Positions 41,131-50,426 of a stretch of DNA of 64,000 nt are shown here, piece after piece. Each line of letters begins with the position of its first letter. Positions within the stretch are counted from its first letter, which is position 1. Source of the DNA: Auanema rhodensis (Eukaryota; Nematoda; Chromadorea; Rhabditida; Rhabditidae); NCBI GenBank assembly GCA_964057225.1, contig OZ059894.1, positions 4,836,001 to 4,900,000 of the forward strand. Reading direction: 5' to 3'. Below the pieces are notes generated by a model. It did no database searches. It had not been told where the DNA came from and worked only from the letters and a program-made list of their open reading frames with translations. Made by a program: the position numbers and the translations under genes.

Positions 41131-42660
41131 GCATTCGATGCGGATTTTTAAGCTGCGTCGATCTGTGTTATCAGATTTGCGATAGCTTAAAAATGCACCG
41201 AGATATCAACTGATATAAGTTCACACTTATATCCTCGATTTTCACCCTGAAGAATTAATTTTTTCGTTGAATAACATTGTCCATCGTCTTTGCCTTAAAA
41301 AAAGGATTCTAAAAACATCTACTTTTTGCTAAATTATTTTGAAATTTTTCGAAAAAATTTTTGTCAAAATGTTTTTGGAAGCAATGTTGAGTGTACATGG
41401 AAACTCAACATACACTAATGCATCATTTTTCAAACGATCATAACTAATTTTTGTATTAAGCGTTTCTCAATGTAGTATAGTGCATTCGATGCGGATTTTT
41501 AAGCTGCGTCGATCTGTGTTATCAGATTTGCGCTAGCTTAAAAATGCACCGAGATATCAACTGATATAAGTTCACACTTATATCCTCGATTTTCACCCTG
41601 AAGAAATAATTTTTTCGTTGAATAACATCGTCCATCGTCTTTGCCTTGAAAAAAGGAATCTAAAAACATCTACTTTTTGCTAAATTATTTTGAAATTTTT
41701 CGAAAAAATTTTTGTCAAAATGTTTTTGGAAGCAATGTTGAGTGTACATGGAAACTCAACATACACTAATGCATCATTTTTCAAACGATCATAACTAATT
41801 TTTGTATCAAGCGTTTCTTAATGTAGTATAGTGCATTCGATCCGGATTTTTAAGCTGCGTCGATCTGTGTTATCAGATTTGCGCTAGCTTAAAAATGCAC
41901 CGAGATATCAACTGATATAAGTTCACACTTATATCCTCGATTTTCACCCTGAAGAAATAATTTTTTCGTTGAATAACATCGTCCATCGTCTTTGCCTTGA
42001 AAAAAGGAATCTAAAAACATCTACTTTTTGCTAAATTATTTTGAAATTTTTCGAAAAAATTTTTGTCAAAATGTTTTTGGAAGCAATGTTGAGTGTACAT
42101 GGAAACTCAACATACACTAATGCATCATTTTTCAAACGATCATAACTAATTTTTGTATTAAGCGTTTCTCAATGTAGTATAGTGCATTCGATGCGGATTT
42201 TTAAGCTGCGTCGATCTGTGTTATCAGATTTGCGCTAGCTTAAAAATGCACCGAGATATCAACTGATATAAGTTCACACTTATATCCTCGATTTTCACCC
42301 TGAAGAAATAATTTTTTCGTTGAATAACATTGGCCATCGTCTTTGCCTTGAAAAAAGGATTCTAAAAACATCTACTTTTTGCTAAATTATTTCGAAATTT
42401 TTCGAAAAAATTTTTGTCAAAATGTTTTTGGAAGCAATGTTGAGTGTACATGGAAACTCAACATACACTAATGCATCATTTTTCAAACGATCATAACTAA
42501 TTTTTGTATCAAGCGTTTCTTAATGTAGTATAGTGCATTGGATCCGGATTTTTAAGCTGCGTCGATCTGTGTTATCAGATTTGCGCTAGCTTAAAAATGC
42601 ACCGAGATATCAACTGATATAAGTTCACACTTATATCCTCGATTTTCACCCTGAAGAAAT
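40200..42660. repeat. 7-monomer block, copy 1
   Basis: Markers at 41181 (GCGATAGC), 42330 (ATTGGCC) and 40591 (GCGTTGAAAAATGG) are found again 2457, 2457 and 2456 bp later. 2457 is exactly 7 x 351, and the one-base difference is a 350-bp-type monomer near 40667. One private change, TTGGATCCGG near 42540, is not in copy 2. The block overlaps the 20-monomer repeat, so at least two duplication events are superimposed. Confidence 0.85.
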
Positions 42661-45120
42661 AATTTTTTCGTTGAATAACATTGTCCATCGTCTTTGCCTT
42701 AAAAAAAGGATTCTAAAAACATCTACTTTTTGCTAAATTATTTTGAAATTTTTCGAAAAAATTTTTGTCAAAATGTTTTTGGAAGCAGTGTTGAGTGTAC
42801 ATGGAAACTCAACATACACTAATGCATCATTTTTCAAACGATCATAACTAATTTTTGTATTAAGCTTCTCTCAATGTAGTATAGTGCATTCGATGCGGAT
42901 TTTTAAGCTGCGTCGATCTGTGTTATCAGATTTGCGCTAGCTTAAAAATGCACCGAGATATCAACTGATATAAGTTCACACTTATATCCTCGATTTTCAC
43001 CCTGAAGAATTAATTTTTTCGTTGAATAACATTGTCTATCGTCTTTGCGTTGAAAAATGGAATCTAAAAACATCTACTTTTTGCTAAATTATTTTGAAAT
43101 TTTTCGAAAAAATTTTTGTCAAAATGTTTTTGGAAGCAATGTTGAGTGTACATGGAAACTCAACATACACTAATGCATCATTTTTCAAACGATCATAACT
43201 AATTTTTGTATCAAGCGTTTTTCAATGTAGTATAGTGCATTCGATGCGGATTTTTAAGCTGCGTCGATCTGTGTTATCAGATTTGCGCTAGCTTAAAAAT
43301 GCACCGAGATATCAACTGATACAAGTTCACACTTATATCCTCGATTTTCACCCTGAAGAAATAATTTTTTCGTTGAATAACATTGTCCATCGTCTTTGCC
43401 TTAAAAAAAGGATTCTAAAAACATCTACTTTTTGCTAAATTATTTTGAAATTTTTCGAAAAAATTTTTGTCAAAATGTTTTTGGAAGCAGTGTTGAGTGT
43501 ACATGGAAACTCAACATACACTAATGCATCATTTTTCAAACGATCATAACTAATTTTTGTATTAAGCTTCTCTCAATGTAGTATAGTGCATTCGATGCGG
43601 ATTTTTAAGCTGCGTCGATCTGTGTTATCAGATTTGCGATAGCTTAAAAATGCACCGAGATATCAACTGATATAAGTTCACACTTATATCCTCGATTTTC
43701 ACCCTGAAGAATTAATTTTTTCGTTGAATAACATTGTCCATCGTCTTTGCCTTAAAAAAAGGATTCTAAAAACATCTACTTTTTGCTAAATTATTTTGAA
43801 ATTTTTCGAAAAAATTTTTGTCAAAATGTTTTTGGAAGCAATGTTGAGTGTACATGGAAACTCAACATACACTAATGCATCATTTTTCAAACGATCATAA
43901 CTAATTTTTGTATTAAGCGTTTCTCAATGTAGTATAGTGCATTCGATGCGGATTTTTAAGCTGCGTCGATCTGTGTTATCAGATTTGCGCTAGCTTAAAA
44001 ATGCACCGAGATATCAACTGATATAAGTTCACACTTATATCCTCGATTTTCACCCTGAAGAAATAATTTTTTCGTTGAATAACATCGTCCATCGTCTTTG
44101 CCTTGAAAAAAGGAATCTAAAAACATCTACTTTTTGCTAAATTATTTTGAAATTTTTCGAAAAAATTTTTGTCAAAATGTTTTTGGAAGCAATGTTGAGT
44201 GTACATGGAAACTCAACATACACTAATGCATCATTTTTCAAACGATCATAACTAATTTTTGTATCAAGCGTTTCTTAATGTAGTATAGTGCATTCGATCC
44301 GGATTTTTAAGCTGCGTCGATCTGTGTTATCAGATTTGCGCTAGCTTAAAAATGCACCGAGATATCAACTGATATAAGTTCACACTTATATCCTCGATTT
44401 TCACCCTGAAGAAATAATTTTTTCGTTGAATAACATCGTCCATCGTCTTTGCCTTGAAAAAAGGAATCTAAAAACATCTACTTTTTGCTAAATTATTTTG
44501 AAATTTTTCGAAAAAATTTTTGTCAAAATGTTTTTGGAAGCAATGTTGAGTGTACATGGAAACTCAACATACACTAATGCATCATTTTTCAAACGATCAT
44601 AACTAATTTTTGTATTAAGCGTTTCTCAATGTAGTATAGTGCATTCGATGCGGATTTTTAAGCTGCGTCGATCTGTGTTATCAGATTTGCGCTAGCTTAA
44701 AAATGCACCGAGATATCAACTGATATAAGTTCACACTTATATCCTCGATTTTCACCCTGAAGAAATAATTTTTTCGTTGAATAACATTGGCCATCGTCTT
44801 TGCCTTGAAAAAAGGATTCTAAAAACATCTACTTTTTGCTAAATTATTTCGAAATTTTTCGAAAAAATTTTTGTCAAAATGTTTTTGGAAGCAATGTTGA
44901 GTGTACATGGAAACTCAACATACACTAATGCATCATTTTTCAAACGATCATAACTAATTTTTGTATCAAGCGTTTCTTAATGTAGTATAGTGCATTCGAT
45001 CCGGATTTTTAAGCTGCGTCGATCTGTGTTATCAGATTTGCGCTAGCTTAAAAATGCACCGAGATATCAACTGATATAAGTTCACACTTATATCCTCGAT
45101 TTTCACCCTGAAGAAATAAT
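42660..45120. repeat. 7-monomer block, copy 2
   Basis: Tandem second copy with the same ordered markers at 43047, 43638 and 44787. It differs from copy 1 in lacking the 1-bp deletion of copy 1 near 40667 and in having TTCGATCCGG instead of TTGGATCCGG. The edges are approximate. Confidence 0.85.
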
Positions 45121-45399
45121 TTTTTCGTTGAATAACATCGTCCATCGTCTTTGCCTTGAAAAAAGGAATCTAAAAACATCTACTTTTTGCTAAATTATTT
45201 CGAAATTTTTCGAAAAAATTTTTGTCAAAATGTTTTTGGAAGCAATGTTGAGTGTACATGGAAACTCAACATACACTAATGCATCATTTTTCAAACGATC
45301 ATAACTAATTTTTGTATCAAGCGTTTCTTAATGTAGTATAGTGCATTCGATCCGGATTTTTAAGCTGCGTCGATCTGTGTTATCAGATTTGCGCTAGCT

Positions 45400-48150
45400 T
45401 AAAAATGCACCGAGATATCAACTGATATAAGTTCACACTTATATCCTCGATTTTCACCCTGAAGAAATAATTTTTTCGTTGAATAACATCGTCCATCGTC
45501 TTTGCCTTGAAAAAAGGAATCTAAAAACATCTACTTTTTGCTAAATTATTTTGAAATTTTTCGAAAAAATTTTTGTCAAAATGTTTTTGGAAGCAATGTT
45601 GAGTGTACATGGAAACTCAACATACACTAATGCATCATTTTTCAAACGATCATAACTAATTTTTGTATTAAGCGTTTCTCAATGTAGTATAGTGCATTCG
45701 ATGCGGATTTTTAAGCTGCGTCGATCTGTGTTATCAGATTTGCGCTAGCTTAAAAATGCACCGAGATATCAACTGATATAAGTTCACACTTATATCCTCG
45801 ATTTTCACCCTGAAGAAATAATTTTTTCGTTGAATAACATTGGCCATCGTCTTTGCCTTGAAAAAAGGATTCTAAAAACATCTACTTTTTGCTAAATTAT
45901 TTCGAAATTTTTCGAAAAAATTTTTGTCAAAATGTTTTTGGAAGCAATGTTGAGTGTACATGGAAACTCAACATACACTAATGCATCATTTTTCAAACGA
46001 TCATAACTAATTTTTGTATCAAGCGTTTCTTAATGTAGTATAGTGCATTCGATCCGGATTTTTAAGCTGCGTCGATCTGTGTTATCAGATTTGCGCTAGC
46101 TTAAAAATGCACCGAGATATCAACTGATATAAGTTCACACTTATATCCTCGATTTTCACCCTGAAGAAATAATTTTTTCGTTGAATAACATCGTCCATCG
46201 TCTTTGCCTTGAAAAAAGGAATCTAAAAACATCTACTTTTTGCTAAATTATTTTGAAATTTTTCGAAAAAATTTTTGTCAAAATTTTTTGGAAGCAATGT
46301 TGAGTGTACATGGAAACTCAACATACACTAATGCATCATTTTTCAAACGATCATAACTAATTTTTGTATTAAGCGTTTTTCAATGTAGTATAGTGCATTC
46401 GATGCGGATTTTTAAGCTGCGTCGATCTGTGTTATCAGATTTGCGCTAGCTTAAAAATGCACCGAGATATCAACTGATACAAGTTCACACTTATATCCTC
46501 GATTTTCACCCTGAAGAAATAATTTTTTCGTTGAATAACATTGTCCATCGTCTTTGCCTTAAAAAAAGGATTCTAAAAACATCTACTTTTTGCTAAATTA
46601 TTTTGAAATTTTTCGAAAAAATTTTCGTCAAAATGTTTTTGGAAGCAGTGTTGAGTGTACATGGAAACTCAACATACACTAATGCATCATTTTTCAAACG
46701 ATCATAACTAATTTTTGTATCAAGCGTTTTTCAATGTAGTATAGTGCATTCGATGCGGATTTTTAAGCTGCGTCGATCTGTGTTATCAGATTTGCGCTAG
46801 CTTAAAAATGCACCGAGATATCAACTGATACAAGTTCACACTTATATCCTCGATTTTCACCCTGAAGAAATAATTTTTTCGTTGAATAACATTGTCCATC
46901 GTCTTTGCCTTGAAAAAAGGATTCTAAAAACATCTACTTTTTGCTAAATTATCTTGAAATTTTTCGAAAAAATTTTTGTCAAAATTTTTTGGAAGCAATG
47001 TTGAGTGTACATGGAAACTCAACATACACTAATGCATCATTTTTCAAACGATCATAACTAATTTTTGTATCAAGCGCTTTTCAATGTAGTATAGTGCATT
47101 CGATGCGGATTTTTAAGCTGCATCGATCTGTGTTATCAGATTTGCGCTAGCTTAAAAATGCACCGAGATATCAACTGATACAAGTTCACACTTATATCCT
47201 CGATTTTCACCCTGAAGAAATAATTTTTTCGTTGAATAACATTGTCCATCGTCTTTGCCTTAAAAAAAGGATTCTAAAAACATCTACTTTTTGCTAAATT
47301 ATTTTGAAATTTTTCGAAAAAATTTTTGTCAAAATGTTTTTGGAAGCAGTGTTGAGTGTACATGGAAACTCAACATACACTAATGCATCATTTTTCAAAC
47401 GATCATAACTAATTTTTGTATTAAGCTTCTCTCAATGTAGTATAGTGCATTCGATGCGGATTTTTAAGCTGCGTCGATCTGTGTTATCAGATTTGCGCTA
47501 GCTTAAAAATGCACCGAGATATCAACTGATATAAGTTCACACTTATATCCTCGATTTTCACCCTGAAGAATTAATTTTTTCGTTGAATAACATTGTCTAT
47601 CGTCTTTGCGTTGAAAAATGGAATCTAAAAACATCTACTTTTTGCTAAATTATTTTGAAATTTTTCGAAAAAATTTTTGTCAAAATTTTTTGGAAGCAAT
47701 GTTGAGTGTACATGGAAACTCAACATACACTAATGCATCATTTTTCAAACGATCATAACTAATTTTTGTATTAAGCGTTTTTCAATGTAGTATAGTGCAT
47801 TCGATGCGGATTTTTAAGCTGCGTCGATCTGTGTTATCAGATTTGCGCTAGCTTAAAAATGCACCGAGATATCAACTGATACAAGTTCACACTTATATCC
47901 TCGATTTTCACCCTGAAGAAATAATTTTTTCGTTGAATAACATTGTCCATCGTCTTTGCCTTAAAAAAAGGATTTTAAAAACATCTACTTTTTGCTAAAT
48001 TATTTTGAAATTTTTCGAAAAAATTTTTGTCAAAATGTTTTTGGAAGCAGTGTTGAGTGTACATGGAAACTCAACATACACTAATGCATCATTTTTCAAA
48101 CGATCATAACTAATTTTTGTATTAAGCTTCTCTCAATGTAGTATACTGCA
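45400..48150. repeat. Block repeated from 20 monomers upstream, copy 2
   Basis: Second copy of the block at about 38.4-41.13 kb, offset 7017 bp. It carries 350-bp-type monomers at 46278, 46984 and about 47685, matching 39261, 39966 and about 40667. Differences include GCATCGATC near 47120, TATTAAGCG instead of TATCAAGCG near 47770, and GGATTTTAAAAA near 47975. It stops in the damaged monomer. Confidence 0.8.
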
Positions 48151-48229
48151 TTATTTATCATCATTACTAAATTATTTTGAAATTTTTCGAAAAAATTTTT
48201 GTCAAAATGTTTTTGGAAGCAGTGTTGAG
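48073..48229. repeat. Damaged satellite monomer: 193 bp replaced by 14 bp
   Basis: The monomer starting at 48073 is normal through GCATT at 48152 (offset 80), apart from one G-to-C change (TATACTGC). It then has 14 unrelated bases, ATTTATCATCATTA (48153-48166), and resumes at CTAAATTATTTTG, which normally lies at offset 274. So 193 bp were lost and 14 bp gained. With the 15 bp beyond the retrotransposon (55098-55112), the pre-insertion monomer would be 172 bp, about half of the usual 351. No other monomer in the window has this structure. Confidence 0.9.
48225..48229. other. Target-site duplication TTGAG, left copy
   Basis: TTGAG lies directly before the 5' LTR and is repeated directly after the 3' LTR (55093-55097). 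Five-base duplications are usual for BEL/Pao integrases. Removing the element and one copy restores the normal satellite junction GTTGAGTGTACATGG. Confidence 0.93.
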
Positions 48230-48231
48230 TG

Positions 48232-48249
48232 TTCTGTGGATTCACAGAA
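48232..48249 (+). other. LTR-end hairpin TTCTGTG/CACAGAA
   Basis: TTCTGTG (48232-48238) and CACAGAA (48243-48249) form a perfect 7-bp inverted repeat with a four-base loop, two bases inside the LTR end. The same structure is at 54880-54897 in the 3' LTR. It lies where integrase binds the viral-type DNA end, but a role is not shown. Confidence 0.6.
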
Positions 48250-48375
48250 AATCAGTTCTTTTTAGATCATTTTTTGTGATATTGAATTGTGGAATCGGTT
48301 GAATCTACGTGAAACATTTACGTGATCTCTTTATACCCTTTTTCCAATTTTATTCTTATACGTTGTACCAAACCC

Positions 48376-48391
48376 ATCCGGTTGTTCGGAT
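48376..48391 (+). other. Small hairpin just before the LTR poly(A) signal
   Basis: ATCCG (48376-48380) and CGGAT (48387-48391) are complementary around a six-base loop, nine bases before AATAAA. The position fits a 3'-end-processing hairpin, but the stem is short. Confidence 0.4.
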
Positions 48392-48399
48392 AATAAGTA

Positions 48400-48405
48400 A
48401 ATAAA
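48400..48405 (+). promoter_or_regulatory. AATAAA poly(A) signal in 5' LTR
   Basis: Canonical hexamer followed by an A/T-rich stretch. The functional copy should be the one in the 3' LTR at 55048-55053. This copy would be bypassed or lie in the R region. Confidence 0.5.
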
Positions 48406-48451
48406 TCATTATATATAAATATATGTTTCTATTAATTTGAGACATAAAAAG

Positions 48452-48463
48452 TGGTGCATCGGC
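48452..48463 (+). other. Primer binding site, tRNA-Gly type
   Basis: TGGTGCATCGGC begins seven bases after the 5' LTR. From knowledge of insect tRNA-Gly(GCC), its 3' end is CCGATGC + A + CCA, whose complement is TGGTGCATCGG followed by C. That gives 12 continuous matches. Minus-strand DNA synthesis would start here. The rest of the leader (48445-48563, 119 bp) is A-rich and holds no ORF. Confidence 0.85.
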
Positions 48464-48563
48464 AAAAGTTATCTTGAGCTCGCATTAAATCAAAAAAAGG
48501 ATAAAGAAATAATTAAAAAGAAAGAAATTAATTAAATTAATAAAAGGTTGATTATATTCAAAA

Positions 48564-50426
48564 ATGAGTTTATATCATCAGAAAATTGAGGCAAAAGTAA
48601 TAATATCAGGTATTCAAAGAAGGATCAATACTACTCTAGCAAAAAGAGAAGAAATAATTCATATTCTTGAAGAATCTGAAAGAATAAAAGATAAAAGTTT
48701 GATTAAATTCAGAGATTATATTTCTTCTTTTAACAATCTTATGGAGAGATCTGTAATTTTGAAAAATGATGAAGTATTTGAAGATATCAAAGAAAAACTA
48801 AAAAAATCCATAATTATTGAAAATTGGATAGCTATAAAAGAAGAAATAGAGGAATTTAAAGAGTTAATCGGAAATAATTCGAAAAATATAATTCATGAAG
48901 AAATAAAAATGAATATGAAACATTTCAACAATATTGAAGAAGATTTTCTTAAAGCAATTGAAAAAGAAAATTTAAGATCAGAATATTCAAATTTTTCTGA
49001 AGACGATACTCAATTTTCAAATGAGAGCGATTTAGAGTCTGAGTATGAACGTTTATCTAACAGATTCACACCCAGAAATAAGATATCAGGAAGTTCACTA
49101 CATAGAATGGAAGATACACTTTCTTATAGTAGAAGAAAAGCAAGAAATATCAAAACATCGCAACCAGATATAATTCTAACTGAAAAAATAAACGAGTTGT
49201 CACAGAAGTTAGAATTGTTATCAAAAAATTTTAAAAATAACGTGGATGTTGGAATGCTTACACCTACTCGATTTGAGAATACCCAATACAACAATTCAAT
49301 TCCTCGATCAAACTTCGAAATCAGTAATAAAAGGGATGAAGTGAACCACAGTTATACTTTATATCAAAAACTCCCAAGAATAGAAATTAAAGAATTTGAT
49401 GGGGATCTCAAAAAATTCAAAGAATTTTATAATATTTTCATGCTAACTATTCATAATAACACAAATTTAACGAATTTAGAAAAATTTTATTACTTAAAAG
49501 CATCATTAAAGGGTTTCCCCGCACAATTAATAGCACATCTATCACTAGATACAAACAATTATGAAAAAGCTTTAACAATAGTAAAAGAAACATTTGATCG
49601 ACCATATGAAATCAAAAAAGAATTAAAAAAGGAACTAAAATATATAAGGAGATCAATCGAAAATCCATATGCAACACGAGAAAACTTCTACAAAATGAAA
49701 TCAATATTAGCAGCATTAGAAGAATATGAAAACATTAATACCGATGAAATTATAGAAACAGTGAAAAGTAAATTTGATATAGAAATAAATACAAAAATAT
49801 CAGAAATTGAAATAGTAGAAAAAAGAAGATTAAACATTTCAGAAATACTCAATTGTATAGAAATAAGAATAGAAGCAACAATTGCTGCTATAAATCAGGA
49901 ATACATTAGAAGAGAAGAAACAAAACCAACATTAAATTTTTTCACTAATTCATCAAATAGATATAACAAAAAATATCATGAAAAAAACGTTGATATCAAT
50001 AAAAAACTAACCTTTGAAAAAGAACCATACAGAAAAGAAACTTCAGCGTGTATATTCTGTAAAATGAATAATCATGAAAGCGCAAAATGTAAAAAAGTAA
50101 CAAATATTCAAGAAAGGAGAAATGTAGTAATAAATAATAAACTATGCTGGATATGTTTTAGACAAAACCATTCATCATTTGAATGTACCAGTAACAAATG
50201 TTGCAATTGTAACGGTAATCACAATGAGAGCCTTTGTTTTAAAATAAAAAATCAAGAAACAAGCGAAATGATTAATAAATCAGAAAAATATAGAGATAAA
50301 ACAAACTTAAGTTACCAAAATAACGAGAAACGATATGATAAAAAAGACATTTCACCAACAGGTGGTAACTCTGAGCCTTTGAGAACAAATTTTCGGTTCA
50401 CCCCAGTGAACGCGGATCATACATGA
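48564..50426 (+). CDS. BEL/Pao Gag polyprotein (620 aa)
   Basis: Structural protein that assembles cytoplasmic particles and packages element RNA. Residues 1-125 are charged and helix-prone. A serine- and acid-rich linker follows. Residues about 270-420 match the DUF1759 type typical of BEL/Pao Gag, starting at LPRIEIKEFDGD. The C-terminal third has three zinc knuckles: C496-C499-H504-C509, C528-C531-H536-C541 (both CX2CX4HX4C), and C546-C549-H553-C558 (CX2CX3HX4C). This trio is characteristic of the family and would bind nucleic acid. The start is the first ATG after the leader, in a good insect context (TTCAAAAATGA). The stop TGA overlaps the pol ATG in the sequence ATGA. The composition is very rich in Lys, Asn, Ile and Glu, in line with A+T-rich DNA. 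The frame is intact. Confidence 0.95.
   Translation: MSLYHQKIEAKVIISGIQRRINTTLAKREEIIHILEESERIKDKSLIKFRDYISSFNNLMERSVILKNDEVFEDIKEKLKKSIIIENWIAIKEEIEEFKELIGNNSKNIIHEEIKMNMKHFNNIEEDFLKAIEKENLRSEYSNFSEDDTQFSNESDLESEYERLSNRFTPRNKISGSSLHRMEDTLSYSRRKARNIKTSQPDIILTEKINELSQKLELLSKNFKNNVDVGMLTPTRFENTQYNNSIPRSNFEISNKRDEVNHSYTLYQKLPRIEIKEFDGDLKKFKEFYNIFMLTIHNNTNLTNLEKFYYLKASLKGFPAQLIAHLSLDTNNYEKALTIVKETFDRPYEIKKELKKELKYIRRSIENPYATRENFYKMKSILAALEEYENINTDEIIETVKSKFDIEINTKISEIEIVEKRRLNISEILNCIEIRIEATIAAINQEYIRREETKPTLNFFTNSSNRYNKKYHEKNVDINKKLTFEKEPYRKETSACIFCKMNNHESAKCKKVTNIQERRNVVINNKLCWICFRQNHSSFECTSNKCCNCNGNHNESLCFKIKNQETSEMINKSEKYRDKTNLSYQNNEKRYDKKDISPTGGNSEPLRTNFRFTPVNADHT
50387..50393 (+). promoter_or_regulatory. 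Candidate -1 slippery heptamer A AAT TTT
   Basis: In the gag frame the codons are AAT TTT, preceded by A, so the site fits X XXY YYZ. It lies 30 bases before the gag TGA and inside the stretch where the pol frame is open (from 50375, after a TGA at 50372-50374). A -1 shift here would give a Gag-Pol fusion. I did not find a convincing strong stem or pseudoknot just downstream, so termination-reinitiation at ATGA is an equal alternative. Confidence 0.4.

Larger units (their letters stand above)
1..48229. repeat. Left satellite array, 351-bp monomer, head to tail
   Basis: Seen directly: the same unit recurs every 351 bp (starts at 1, 352, 703, 1054 and so on) with no inversion and no foreign sequence until 48230. 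There are 137 full monomers (1-48072) followed by a damaged one. The total is 15 bp short of 137 x 351. Thirteen copies have the same 1-bp deletion (CAAAATTTTTTGG instead of CAAAATGTTTTTGG), and single deletions near 10790 and 14695 explain the rest. Most differences between copies are substitutions at a few recurrent sites. There is no sustained coding potential. Very homogeneous long arrays of this kind are typical of centromeric or pericentromeric heterochromatin, but position on the chromosome is inference. I do not recognise the satellite family. Confidence 0.98.
48230..48444 (+). repeat. 5' long terminal repeat
   Basis: 215 bp, TGTTC...GACA, identical to 54878-55092. It should hold the promoter and start of transcription. 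Candidate elements are an arthropod-type initiator TCAGTT at 48252-48257 and a TATA-like TTTATACC near 48330. Both cannot serve one start at normal spacing, so I cannot choose. ACGTG motifs lie at 48307-48311 and 48320-48324, and an AATAAA signal at 48400-48405. Confidence 0.95.

Noticed and set aside
1-48229. CRISPR-like repeat array
   Set aside because: The repeats are contiguous 351-bp units without unique spacers, and the context is an animal genome.
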